Of a DNA stretch of 64,000 nucleotides, positions 16,721 to 26,184 are shown in pieces (positions within the stretch are counted from its first letter, which is position 1; each line of letters starts with the position of its first letter). Position numbers and translations under genes: made by a program. The notes beneath the pieces are model-generated. The model was not told where the DNA came from and ran no database searches. It saw only the letters and a list, made by a program, of their open reading frames with translations. Source of the DNA: JAGDZR01 sp049115695 (lineage in GTDB: Bacteria > Bacteroidota > Bacteroidia > Cytophagales > Cyclobacteriaceae); assembly GCA_049115695.1 (NCBI GenBank), contig JAGDZR010000011.1, positions 62,001 through 126,000 on the forward strand, in the 5' to 3' direction.

Positions 16721-18691
16721 TTAATAGGTCAATAAGGCGCTGATCTTGTCAGATAAACGATTTTTCGGTAAAAAATTGCCCTCCAAAGCACTCGTGAATG
16801 GCACGGCTGTGTCGAGGCTAGCCTCTCTCATTACCGGAGCATCGAGTGATTCGAAGCAATGCTCACTGATCCATGCCGCTATTTCACCGCCAATACCTCC
16901 AGTCATACAATCCTCATGCAGGATCAATACCCTATTTGTCTTGCGAACGGAATCGACAACAGCTTCTTTGTCCCAGGGCAGCAATGTGCGCAAATCAATG
17001 ATCTCAATATCGGCTTCATGTTCTGCTGCTATTTCTTGGGCCCAATGAACACCCATTCCATAAGTGATTATGGTCATCTGATCTCCTGACTGCACTATCC
17101 GAGCCCTTCCCACCTCAATGGTATAGTGATCAGCGGGTACTTCTCCGGAAATTGAACGATACAATGCCTTGTGCTCAAAAAACAAAAATGGATTGGGATC
17201 TTCGATGGCTGCAGCCAATAGTCCTTTGGCATCTTCCGGAGTAGATGGATAAACAATTTTCAGACCGGGTGTATGAAAAAACCATGCTTCGTTCGATTGC
17301 GAATGAAACGGACCGGCTCCCACACCAGCTCCTGTTGGCATTCTTATGACAACATCGGCTCGCTGGCCCCAACGATAATGAATTTTCGCAAGGTTATTTA
17401 TGATTTGGTTGAACCCGCATGTTACAAAATCAGCGAATTGCATTTCCACAACTGCCTTCATCCCGCAAATGCTCAAACCAAGACCTGCCCCAATAATGGC
17501 GGACTCACAAAGGGGTGTATTCCTAACTCTGTCCTTCCCAAATTGATCAACAAATCCTTCAGAAATCTTAAACACTCCACCATAATCGGCAACATCCTGA
17601 CCCATGAATACTAATTCTGGATATCTTTCCAGACCTTGCCTCAATCCTGCCGAAATAGCATCTACAAAGCGCATTTCCTCAATTGAGCCCGCAGGCTCAG
17701 ACACCTCTTGCTGAAAATGAGCATACATATCTTCCAGTTCTTCCTCCACTGTCGAGACCAAAGCAGGTTCTGCAAAGGCCTTTTTCACAGCGTCGTTGAT
17801 TTCTTTTCTTTTGGCCGCCTTGATTGCCTCCATCTGTTCTTCCTCAATTCCTTCTTGCAACAAGTACTCTTCATATCGCTCTATGGGGTCTCTTTTGGCC
17901 CATTGATCCATCAAATCCTTCGGGACATATTTAGTGCCAGAGGCCTCTTCATGCCCCCTCATCCTGAAGGTCATTGCTTCAACAAGAACAGGTCGTGGGT
18001 TTTTTCGAATACTTTCAGCAATATCTTCCAAGGTATTGACTACTTCCAATAAATTGTTTCCATCGATGCTGTGTGCCTCCATTCCATAGGCAGGACCTTT
18101 GGCAACAAATGATTCAAAATTGAACTGCTCTCTACTTGGTGTAGAAAGACCATATCCATTGTTTTCAATAACGAAAATGACAGGAAGCTGCCAAACTGAA
18201 GCTACATTGAGCGCTTCATGAAAATCACCTTCAGAAGTTCCACCATCTCCTGTGAACACTAGGGTTGCTTTTGCCTCGTTTTTCAATTTTGCGGCCAATG
18301 CAATACCCCCAGCCAAACTAAGTTGTGGCCCGAGATGAGAAATCATTCCAACGATCTTGTATTCCTGTGTGCCAAAATGAAATGATCGATCTCGCCCCTT
18401 TGTAAACCCGTTGGCCTTCCCTTGAAACTGGCTGAAAAGTCTCGTCATGGGAACTCCCCGAGAGGTGAACACTCCAAGATTTCGGTGCATGGGAAGAATG
18501 TACTCGTCCACATCAAGACATAGTGCAGCACCTACAGAAATCGCTTCCTGACCTATTCCAGAGAACCATTTACTGATTTTTCCCTGCCGAAGCAATACCA
18601 ACATTTTCTCTTCGATCAAACGTGGGGTGACCAGGTGATCAAACAGCTCAAGCAGCTCCTCATCAGAACGCTCATTTCTTTCAAAATTCAT
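16721..18691 (-). CDS. 2-oxoacid dehydrogenase E1, alpha-beta fusion
   Basis: A 656-residue thiamine-diphosphate enzyme joining E1 alpha (about 1-320) and E1 beta (about 335-656) in one chain. The alpha half carries the cofactor motif GDG (148-150) ... NN (177-178) and phosphorylation-loop-like SRTEEA-equivalent MRGHEEASGTKY. The beta half has FMGQDVADYGG and RIVQSGDQMTIITYG. Such fusions decarboxylate branched-chain 2-oxoacids or pyruvate and feed an E2 lipoyl acyltransferase; substrate is not decidable here. I chose ATG 18691 because the frame further upstream lacks homology. No E2 or E3 gene is adjacent. Confidence 0.9.
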   Translation of the reverse strand: MNFERNERSDEELLELFDHLVTPRLIEEKMLVLLRQGKISKWFSGIGQEAISVGAALCLDVDEYILPMHRNLGVFTSRGVPMTRLFSQFQGKANGFTKGRDRSFHFGTQEYKIVGMISHLGPQLSLAGGIALAAKLKNEAKATLVFTGDGGTSEGDFHEALNVASVWQLPVIFVIENNGYGLSTPSREQFNFESFVAKGPAYGMEAHSIDGNNLLEVVNTLEDIAESIRKNPRPVLVEAMTFRMRGHEEASGTKYVPKDLMDQWAKRDPIERYEEYLLQEGIEEEQMEAIKAAKRKEINDAVKKAFAEPALVSTVEEELEDMYAHFQQEVSEPAGSIEEMRFVDAISAGLRQGLERYPELVFMGQDVADYGGVFKISEGFVDQFGKDRVRNTPLCESAIIGAGLGLSICGMKAVVEMQFADFVTCGFNQIINNLAKIHYRWGQRADVVIRMPTGAGVGAGPFHSQSNEAWFFHTPGLKIVYPSTPEDAKGLLAAAIEDPNPFLFFEHKALYRSISGEVPADHYTIEVGRARIVQSGDQMTIITYGMGVHWAQEIAAEHEADIEIIDLRTLLPWDKEAVVDSVRKTNRVLILHEDCMTGGIGGEIAAWISEHCFESLDAPVMREASLDTAVPFTSALEGNFLPKNRLSDKISALLTY

Positions 18692-18760
18692 ATTGTGAGG
18701 GTGGGTTAACTTAAAAGCGTAAAGATGCCATCTTCCGACAATATCCAATATCTAATTCCC

Positions 18761-18768
18761 TAATTTTG
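18761..18768 (+). promoter_or_regulatory. -7 element upstream of M16 protease gene
   Basis: TAATTTTG matches TAnnTTTG and ends nine bases before the ATG at 18778, so the transcript would be nearly leaderless. No upstream TTG at a suitable distance. Confidence 0.35.
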
Positions 18769-18777
18769 ACTCCTCTT

Positions 18778-20013
18778 ATGATAAGTTTCGAAAAATTCAA
18801 ACTGAGCAATGGTCTGGAGGTGATTGTTCATCCCGATCACACGAGTCCGGTTGTCTGCTTGAACCTACTTTATAAAGTTGGATCAAAAAACGAGCGCCCA
18901 GACAAAACCGGCTTTGCCCATTTGTTTGAGCACTTAATGTTTGGCGGGTCAAAAAACATCCCAAATTTTGATACACCCCTTCAGGCTGTAGGAGGAGATA
19001 ATAATGCGTTCACAAGTGCGGATATTACCAATTATTATACAACAGTGCCCGCGAGCAATATTGAAACGGCCTTTTGGCTGGAATCAGACAGGATGTTGAG
19101 TCTCTCTTTTGATCCTACAGTGCTGGAAGTGCAACGAAATGTAGTCATTGAAGAATTCAAACAACGATATCTCAACCAGCCGTATGGTGATCTTTGGTTA
19201 AGGTTAAGGCCAGTAGCCTATGAAGTTCATCCTTATAAATGGCCAACGATTGGTAAAGAAGTTGCACACATTGAACAGGCAACCATGGAGGATGTTAAGA
19301 CATTTTTCAGCAGATACTATGGACCGCAGAATGCCATAATGGTCATTGCCGGTGATATTGATGTTGACACAGCCAAAAAATTGTCAGAAAAATGGTTTTC
19401 ACCAATTCCTGCCAATGATGTTCCTCAAGACCAAATCCCTGGTGAACCTATTCAGACTAGTCCCAGACATCTGGAGCTATCCGGCAAAGTTCCGCAAGAC
19501 AGTCTGCATAAAGTTTACCACATGTGTGGCAGAAACGACAATAACTACCAGGCGACTGATCTATTGAGTGATATAATAGGGAATGGAAGATCATCCAGAT
19601 TATATCTGGAACTTGTCAAAAAACAACAACTCTTCAGTTCAGTTTCTGCTAGTGTAACCGGAAACTATCATCCGGGACTTTTTACAGTGGCAGGTAAATT
19701 AAGCGAAGGCATAAGCCTTGATGATGCGAATGCCGCTGTTGAGCAGGTCATTGAAAAAGCTTTAACAAATGGTATTGATGCTGACCTTCAAAAAGTTCAA
19801 AATCTTGCTGAGTCTTCAATGGTCTTTGGCGAAGTTGAACTACTCAATCGCGCCATGAACCTGGCATTTTCAACAGCACTGGGCAATACAGATTTGATTA
19901 ATCAGGAACTAGAACACATTCGGGCTGTTACAACTGATGATGTCAAGCAAATAGGAGAACAGGTTTTGAAGAAGGATAATTGTACAACCTTGTATTACAA
20001 AAAAGAGAATTGA
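18778..20013 (+). CDS. M16 family zinc peptidase
   Basis: The 411-residue protein has the inverted zinc motif HLFEH (in FAHLFEHLMFGGS) about 50 residues from the start, with the third ligand expected in the later NVVIEEFKQR helix. It includes the second M16 domain with GRSSRLYLELVKKQQL. No signal peptide is evident, so it may be cytoplasmic or periplasmic by another route. I chose ATG 18778 over a TTG at 18766. Two bases separate it from ispF. M16 enzymes degrade small peptides or process proteins; a second, inactive partner gene often accompanies it but none is present here. Confidence 0.92.
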   Translation: MISFEKFKLSNGLEVIVHPDHTSPVVCLNLLYKVGSKNERPDKTGFAHLFEHLMFGGSKNIPNFDTPLQAVGGDNNAFTSADITNYYTTVPASNIETAFWLESDRMLSLSFDPTVLEVQRNVVIEEFKQRYLNQPYGDLWLRLRPVAYEVHPYKWPTIGKEVAHIEQATMEDVKTFFSRYYGPQNAIMVIAGDIDVDTAKKLSEKWFSPIPANDVPQDQIPGEPIQTSPRHLELSGKVPQDSLHKVYHMCGRNDNNYQATDLLSDIIGNGRSSRLYLELVKKQQLFSSVSASVTGNYHPGLFTVAGKLSEGISLDDANAAVEQVIEKALTNGIDADLQKVQNLAESSMVFGEVELLNRAMNLAFSTALGNTDLINQELEHIRAVTTDDVKQIGEQVLKKDNCTTLYYKKEN

Positions 20014-20014
20014 C

Positions 20015-20500
20015 ATGAAGCCAAATATCAGAGTAGGATATGGATATGATGTTCATCAACTTGCCGAAGGCGAAGAATTTTGGCTAGGTGGGATTCTTAT
20101 TCCCTATCATTTGGGTGCAGTTGGACACTCAGATGCCGATGTGTTGATTCATGTCCTTTGCGATGCAATTCTGGGTGCTGCTAATTTACGTGATATAGGC
20201 TTTCACTTTTCAGATCAGGACCCAAAGTACAAGGGTATTGACAGCAAAATTCTTTTAGAAAATGTGATGTCCTTAGTGCGAGAAAAAGGCTTTGAAGTTG
20301 GAAATGTAGATGCTACGATTTGTTTACAAAAGCCAAAACTGTTGCCTCATATTGAGGAAATGAAAAAAGTTCTTTCCAGAACTATGAAGATTGATATGTC
20401 GGATATATCGATAAAAGCAACCACGACAGAGCAATTAGGTTTCGTCGGAAAAGAGGAGGGCATTGCCGCGCATGCTGTTGTTTTGATTTACAAATCATAA
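20015..20500 (+). CDS. ispF: 2-C-methyl-D-erythritol 2,4-cyclodiphosphate synthase
   Basis: IspF closes the cyclic diphosphate in the MEP isoprenoid pathway. The 161-residue protein has the metal ligands in GYGYDVHQL (Asp, His) and the GHSDADVLIHVLCDAILGAA motif, followed by DIGFHFSDQDPKYKG and the C-terminal ATTTEQLGFVGKEEGIAAHA. Length and motifs are complete. It follows the M16 gene by one base and precedes the susC-like operon by 50 bases with no visible terminator. Confidence 0.97.
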   Translation: MKPNIRVGYGYDVHQLAEGEEFWLGGILIPYHLGAVGHSDADVLIHVLCDAILGAANLRDIGFHFSDQDPKYKGIDSKILLENVMSLVREKGFEVGNVDATICLQKPKLLPHIEEMKKVLSRTMKIDMSDISIKATTTEQLGFVGKEEGIAAHAVVLIYKS

Positions 20501-20550
20501 AAGTATTTTTCGTTACTTAAAACTTTTAATCTCCCCTAAAGGTTTTATGA

Positions 20551-23500
20551 TTGCGAATTGTTAGTATTACCAAAACCATTAAGAGTTTGGCGATAGGGAG
20601 GAAATTAGCATTTATCATTCTTTTAGTGACTACCACAGCGACTTTCGGTCAGTCTGCTCTGCGTGGCACTATCACCAATGAGTCAGGTGAAGGCCTTCCT
20701 GGCGTAACCATACTTATTCTAAATAAGGGTACTGGAACAATTTCCGATATTGATGGAAGCTACCAGTTGGGAGTTGATTTCGGTGATACACTAAAGTTTT
20801 CCTTTATTGGCTATCAGGAGCAAACAAGAATATACGCTGGGGATATATCACTGGATATAGTACTGTCAGAAAACCTGACAGAACTTCAAGAAGTAATCGT
20901 AACAGGATATTCGACTCAATATGTCAAAGATCTGACAGGATCAATTGCTGTGGTGAAGGCAGACGCCATTACAGAGCTGAATGCTGGCAGTATGGATCAG
21001 GCCCTTCAAGGGCAGGCCGCTGGAGTTCAAGTGGTGAAATCTTCCGGCACACCAGGAGGTGGTATTTCAGTCAGAATCAGAGGAAGCACATCAATTTCCG
21101 CATCCAACCGACCTTTGTTTATCATTGATGGAGTTCCGGTGGAAGATGGCGGATTGTCCTTAAGAAGTTTTGGAGGCCAAAGTGACAATGCCTTGGCGCT
21201 CCTGAATACGAATGATATTGAATCCATTCAAATATTAAAAGATGCCTCCTCGAAAGCGATATATGGGTCTAGGGCTGCCAATGGGGTAGTTCTTATTACT
21301 ACGAAAAGAGGGTCACAAAATAAAACTCAATTTTCGATGGAGGTGCAACGTGGTATCATCGACCCAACGAATAAAATCGACATGCTCAACTCGGAGGAGC
21401 TCCTGGAAATTCAACGTGAAGCAGCTATCAACGCTGGCCAAAACCCTGAAGCACTTGGTTTGATTAGAGGCATCAATGATGTTGTGAATACAGATTGGCA
21501 GGACGAAGTATTACGCACCGGCATTTTATCACAATATCAATTTTCTGCCAGAGGTGGTGACGAAACAAACCGTGTTTTTATCAGTCTGAACTATCGCGGT
21601 GAAGAGGGTGTGCAGCTCAATAATGAATTCAATAGATTATCTGGAACTATCAACCTCGATCATCGGGCAAATGCGCGATTAAGCCTTGGATCCAACATGT
21701 CAATTTCAAGAACTCGAAATGAACGTGTCAAGGGCGACAATTTTCTAGATGGCGTATACTCTGGCGCAATCAAAAGTTTACCCTACTACCCTGTATATAA
21801 TGAGCAGGGTGAGTTAACAGCTCCCGGAGATTCCGAGTATCCCGGATTCCCAAATTTTAACCCGGTTGCCCAAGCAGTTATACCTCGATTTACCACTATC
21901 GCCTACAAATTCCTGGGAGGTCTTTTTGCTGATTATAAGATCAACGATGATTTTGCACTTCGCTCTCAGGCGAGTGTTGACTTCAATAGCGTCACGGAAG
22001 ATCAGTTTGAATCGAGCAAAACTGCTATTGGTGGATTTCTACAATCAGTCGGAGGGTCAGGGTATGGTATATTTATAACCGGAGTATACAGTTCGATAAT
22101 TGCTAATTCTGTTCTCAGGTACAATAAACAATTCAGCGACCATACGATTACCGCATTGGCTGGCACTGAAGCCCTCTACAAGAAAAACAGAACTTCCTCT
22201 GTTCAAGGGAGATTGTTCCCTAGTGATGATTTCACATATATCACGAGTGCGGGGGTAGTCGATGCTGGTAGTTCCGGCATCTCAGAAAGCGGACTCCTTT
22301 CATTCTTTACGGAAGCCAAGTACAATTATCAGGAAAAATATTTTGCAGGTGCCACCGTACGTGCGGATGGAAGTTCTAGGTTTGGATCAGGTAATCGGTT
22401 CGGAATATTTCCGTCAGCTTCATTTGCCTGGCGAATTTCTGACGAGGCGTTTTTTGACATTGGAGTGATTGAAGACTTCAAATTGCGAGCTAGTTATGGG
22501 CTAACTGGAAATGAACGCTTTGGTAATTTCCGATTCTTGGGAACGTTTGGTGCTGTGACCTACAATGGAGCATCAGGGGTGGCACCCGGTGGACTGGGGA
22601 ATGAATTTTTGCAATGGGAAAATACTTCTGAGTTCAATTCCGGATTTGACCTGTCCATGATAGAAAGTAAGCTTCAGGTTAACGTTGACGTCTATTACAA
22701 CCGGACCGATAAGCTATTGTTTTCTCAGCCTCTTCCACTAACTACTGGCTTTGGAAGTGTTACCGGCAATATTGGAGAAGTTGCCAACAGGGGTATTGAA
22801 TTCAACATGTTCTCTGTCAATTGGGACAGAGATATCAAATGGACAACAAATGTCAATCTCAGTAAGAATATAAACAAAGTGGTCTACCTGGTAGATACCA
22901 TTCCCCTTAATCCAGGATATTCTGGCAATGGGGTTGCAGGAACCAATGTAATCCGCGAAGGGGAACCGTTAGGCTCCTTCTGGGGGTTGAATTTTTTAGG
23001 AGTCGACATAGGTACTGGAAATGCTATTTATGAAGACTTAGATGGGGACGGAGAAATCACACCTGATGACGCTACGGTAATCGGTAATGCACAGCCGGAC
23101 CTCATTGGAGGGATCACAAATTCTGTTTCTTACAAAGGATTGGAAGTCTCTATCTTCTTTCAATTCTCATATGGAAATCAAATTTTGAATTTTACAAAAA
23201 CAGGAACGCTAAATCTTGGTGAAAATCTGGATTACAATCAACATGGAGATGCCAGACGTAGATGGCAAGAACCAGGGGATGTTACTGATATCCCAAAATA
23301 TGAACTCGGTAATGCGCACAACAATCTCCATTCTTCAAGGTTTATTGAAGATGGTTCATATTTGAGGCTGAAAAACTTGAGAGCCTCCTACAACATTCCT
23401 CAACGTTGGGTTGAAGTAGCAAAATTAAGATCAGCACGTGCGTTCGTGACTGCTGACAATTTATGGACACTCACGTCCTACACTGGAAGCGACCCAGAAG

Positions 23501-23598
23501 TAAGTACGCTTGACGGCTCTACATCCGCACAAGGCATTGATTTTTACACACTTCCACAAGTACGAACAATCACCCTTGGCTTAAGTATTGGTTTATGA
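20551..23598 (+). CDS. SusC/RagA-type TonB-dependent outer-membrane transporter
   Basis: A 1015-residue SusC-like importer. It has a signal peptide ending at TFGQ, a carboxypeptidase-regulatory-like domain (LRGTITNESGEGLPGVTI), a TonB box region (LQEVIVTGYSTQ), a plug domain with the GGGISVRIRGSTSI pattern, and a long beta barrel. The frame has no ATG before the signal peptide; the first codon after the preceding stop is TTG at 20551. An out-of-frame ATG at 20547 opens a five-codon reading frame overlapping this start. It leads a five-gene operon with susD, two lipoprotein genes and an M43 protease, all overlapping by one to four bases. Confidence 0.95.
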   Translation: MRIVSITKTIKSLAIGRKLAFIILLVTTTATFGQSALRGTITNESGEGLPGVTILILNKGTGTISDIDGSYQLGVDFGDTLKFSFIGYQEQTRIYAGDISLDIVLSENLTELQEVIVTGYSTQYVKDLTGSIAVVKADAITELNAGSMDQALQGQAAGVQVVKSSGTPGGGISVRIRGSTSISASNRPLFIIDGVPVEDGGLSLRSFGGQSDNALALLNTNDIESIQILKDASSKAIYGSRAANGVVLITTKRGSQNKTQFSMEVQRGIIDPTNKIDMLNSEELLEIQREAAINAGQNPEALGLIRGINDVVNTDWQDEVLRTGILSQYQFSARGGDETNRVFISLNYRGEEGVQLNNEFNRLSGTINLDHRANARLSLGSNMSISRTRNERVKGDNFLDGVYSGAIKSLPYYPVYNEQGELTAPGDSEYPGFPNFNPVAQAVIPRFTTIAYKFLGGLFADYKINDDFALRSQASVDFNSVTEDQFESSKTAIGGFLQSVGGSGYGIFITGVYSSIIANSVLRYNKQFSDHTITALAGTEALYKKNRTSSVQGRLFPSDDFTYITSAGVVDAGSSGISESGLLSFFTEAKYNYQEKYFAGATVRADGSSRFGSGNRFGIFPSASFAWRISDEAFFDIGVIEDFKLRASYGLTGNERFGNFRFLGTFGAVTYNGASGVAPGGLGNEFLQWENTSEFNSGFDLSMIESKLQVNVDVYYNRTDKLLFSQPLPLTTGFGSVTGNIGEVANRGIEFNMFSVNWDRDIKWTTNVNLSKNINKVVYLVDTIPLNPGYSGNGVAGTNVIREGEPLGSFWGLNFLGVDIGTGNAIYEDLDGDGEITPDDATVIGNAQPDLIGGITNSVSYKGLEVSIFFQFSYGNQILNFTKTGTLNLGENLDYNQHGDARRRWQEPGDVTDIPKYELGNAHNNLHSSRFIEDGSYLRLKNLRASYNIPQRWVEVAKLRSARAFVTADNLWTLTSYTGSDPEVSTLDGSTSAQGIDFYTLPQVRTITLGLSIGL

Positions 23599-24947
23599 AT
23601 GTGAATAAGTACTATATCGCCATCATTTTCGGACTCCTTATTCAGAGTTGCGAAACAATACTTGAACCAGAGCCGGTCGACTTGCTAATTGACAAAGTGG
23701 CTTTGAATGAAGCTGCTGATGTGGAACCTATTAAATTGGGTATGTATGCCTCTTTCAGAGGTGTTGGAGCGCCTACGGTCTTGATAGGTGATTTCACGGC
23801 TGACATGCTCGAACACAACGGCACTTTTACACAGTATCTCGAGTTTGGTAACAAACAGATTACCAGCTCAAATGCGGCTGTAGCATCTCTTTGGGGAAAC
23901 ATCTACAACACCATTTATATCACCAATTTTGTAATTGAAAAATTGGATGATGTTCCAGGCGTACCTCCTTCACAGCGGAATGAAGTGATGGGCACGGCAT
24001 ATTTCCTAAGGGGCCTTTCATACTTTATTGGCACCCATAGTTTTGGTGACATCCCAATGGTTTTGACAACAGATATCGAAACCAATAAAAATATTGAGCG
24101 AACGGCTGAGTCAGAAATTTTAGACCTGGTTGAAGACGACCTACGACTAGCACAAGATCTTCTTCCAGAAGAAAGTATTGGTCCAGGTTTTGCCAGTTTA
24201 CAAGTTGTGAACGCAGCACTGGCAAGATTTTACCTCTACCAGGAGGATTGGGCAAGAGCAGCACAACATGCTGATGTGGTTATTAATTCGGAAGAGTATG
24301 AACTGGAAGAAGATTATCAAGACATTGTATTATCAGATTTTACGGATGAGGCAATTTTCGAATTAGGTTATTCCGTTTCGGACGATCCGGGTACCAGTGC
24401 CACTGGCCTGAACAATTTATTCATTGGTAGACGAGAAATCATTCCTTCGAATCGTGCCGCGTTTTATTTGACAAGTGATGAATCAGGGGACCGGGAACTT
24501 ACCATCTCTTTTGATTCGCAACTGCTGGAGGGAGAGGACAATGGTTGGTCAGTTGCCAAATATGGAACCGCCGATGAGGACAACAACAACATAGTCGTTT
24601 TCAGATTGGCGGAAATGTATCTCATTCGGGCTGAGGCCAGAGCACAACTAGATGACCTTGCAGGTGCTCAGGATGACATCAACTTACTCCGGAATCGCGC
24701 CAATGCGCCGACCGTTAGTCTTACGGGACAGAGTCAGGCACTGCGAGTGGTGGAATTTGAACGACTGTATGAACTTGCCTATGAAGGACATAGATGGTAT
24801 GATTTGGTAAGAACAAATCGAACAGGGGATGTCATGGTCTCATTTTCTGAAAACTGGAAAGACACCTATGAGCTATTACCAATTCCCTTGAGAGAAATCA
24901 GGAACAATCCAGCCTTGGCTGGTCAACAAAATCCAGGCTACAAATGA
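23595..24947 (+). CDS. SusD/RagB family lipoprotein
   Basis: The 450-residue lipoprotein (lipobox IQSC) has the SusD layout: TPR-like helices in the N-terminal half (GTAYFLRGLSYFIGTHSFGD, AALARFYLYQEDWARAAQHAD) and the C-terminal YLIRAEARAQLDDLAGAQDDI and LAYEGHRWYDLVRT, ending in the usual PIPLREIRNNPALAQ-like tail. SusD proteins sit as a lid on SusC and bind substrate. It overlaps susC by four bases. Confidence 0.95.
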   Translation: MNVNKYYIAIIFGLLIQSCETILEPEPVDLLIDKVALNEAADVEPIKLGMYASFRGVGAPTVLIGDFTADMLEHNGTFTQYLEFGNKQITSSNAAVASLWGNIYNTIYITNFVIEKLDDVPGVPPSQRNEVMGTAYFLRGLSYFIGTHSFGDIPMVLTTDIETNKNIERTAESEILDLVEDDLRLAQDLLPEESIGPGFASLQVVNAALARFYLYQEDWARAAQHADVVINSEEYELEEDYQDIVLSDFTDEAIFELGYSVSDDPGTSATGLNNLFIGRREIIPSNRAAFYLTSDESGDRELTISFDSQLLEGEDNGWSVAKYGTADEDNNNIVVFRLAEMYLIRAEARAQLDDLAGAQDDINLLRNRANAPTVSLTGQSQALRVVEFERLYELAYEGHRWYDLVRTNRTGDVMVSFSENWKDTYELLPIPLREIRNNPALAGQQNPGYK

Positions 24948-25717
24948 TAGGAAGAATTTCGATACTGGGACTCTTTTGGATCGTGTCAAGTTGTGTGCAG
25001 GATCCTGTGATTTACGAAGGACCGTATTACGTTCAGTTTTCAGAAAGCACGCTGATCGCTGTTGAAAGTGATTCTGATATCATACAAATACCCGTTCATT
25101 TCAATGGGCCAGCACTGGCTGATAGAGATATTACTGTCTTCTACAGTGTGGATGGCAATGCAAGAGAAGGTGTGGATTACGAAATTCTTGGTGAAAGAGG
25201 ACGAGTCATCATTCCTGAAGATGAGCACACAGGCAATGTTGAAATTCGGCTGATTAACAATGCTAACAACATCCTTAGGTCTCAAGAGGTGATATTATCA
25301 TTGGTCGCCGCTTCCCCTGGTTCTGTCAGGGTTGGGCAAAATGAAAATGGTCCAAATAAAACTTTTACGTTGACCATTGAAGATGATTGTATACTGGGAG
25401 GAAGATATAAAGGTAACAAGGAAGGTGACCCGGTCGTTGAAAAAAATCTGTACATCTTCAGCAATGATTGCGAAGAATATGTGCTGACCAATTGGGATTT
25501 AAATGGATTTACGTTCTTCGGAACAAGACCCCTATTCTTCATTGATAATAATGACAATACTTTAACAGTTCCTGAGCAGGAAGACCCAACACTCCCTGAA
25601 GACCTGGCAACTATTGAAGGTTTTGGAATTGTCAACCCAACAACTGGGGACATTACTTTCAATATTGATCTGGTGGATGTGGATACGTCCTACGTGATAA
25701 ACTTAACAAGAGATTGA
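24944..25717 (+). CDS. Calx-beta-like surface lipoprotein
   Basis: The 257-residue protein has a lipoprotein signal (lipobox VSSC) and a first domain (about 30-140) with Calx-beta-like features: VYYSVDGNAREGVDYEI-type text, GRVIIPEDEHTGNVEIRLINN, and EVILSLV. The second half (about 145-257) is a beta-rich region of unknown family. Lipoproteins in this position of SusCD operons are usually surface-exposed glycan- or peptide-binding proteins. It overlaps susD and the next gene by four bases each. Confidence 0.8.
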   Translation: MIGRISILGLFWIVSSCVQDPVIYEGPYYVQFSESTLIAVESDSDIIQIPVHFNGPALADRDITVFYSVDGNAREGVDYEILGERGRVIIPEDEHTGNVEIRLINNANNILRSQEVILSLVAASPGSVRVGQNENGPNKTFTLTIEDDCILGGRYKGNKEGDPVVEKNLYIFSNDCEEYVLTNWDLNGFTFFGTRPLFFIDNNDNTLTVPEQEDPTLPEDLATIEGFGIVNPTTGDITFNIDLVDVDTSYVINLTRD

Positions 25718-26184
25718 TGAGAAGCTTATCAACATATTGCCTAATGTCTATAGTAGTGATGCTGGGTTGCACAGAGGAAAGAATTCCAGAACCGTATACT
25801 TTCAGCTCTGCAATCAGTGGTGATGAATATAAGGTCTGGCAAGTGTCCTACTACACCTTCAGAGAAGAAGGGAAAGCAGATCAAACATATGGGCTTCAGG
25901 CGTGTGACTATGACGACCAGTATTATTTCTATGCCAATGACTCACGCACATATGAAATACACAGCAATATTTTGGCTTGTGGTGATGAGGATGACATTTT
26001 CGTAGAATCAACATGGGCAGTGATCAATGCCCGGGCTACTCTGGAAATTATCGTCCCCTTCTTATCAAGCGAAAAAATTCCCTGGACCATTGAAGATTTA
26101 GATGAGAAAGATTTTGAGATTTCGTTCTACCTCAATAACAGGAAAAGCATTCACATCTTTTTTGAACTAGTAGAGGAAGGCTGA
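25714..26184 (+). CDS. hypothetical lipoprotein of SusCD operon
   Basis: A 156-residue protein with a lipobox-like MLGC near residue 19 and a short TEERIPEPY tether. The mature chain is beta-rich and acidic (DEYKVWQVSYYTFREEG, YYFYANDSRTYEI) and resembles the lipocalin-like small lipoproteins of Bacteroidota, without a family I can name. Two cysteines (ACDYDD, LACGDEDD) may form a disulfide. Its stop overlaps the start of the protease gene by one base, so it belongs to the same transcript. Confidence 0.75.
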   Translation: MMRSLSTYCLMSIVVMLGCTEERIPEPYTFSSAISGDEYKVWQVSYYTFREEGKADQTYGLQACDYDDQYYFYANDSRTYEIHSNILACGDEDDIFVESTWAVINARATLEIIVPFLSSEKIPWTIEDLDEKDFEISFYLNNRKSIHIFFELVEEG

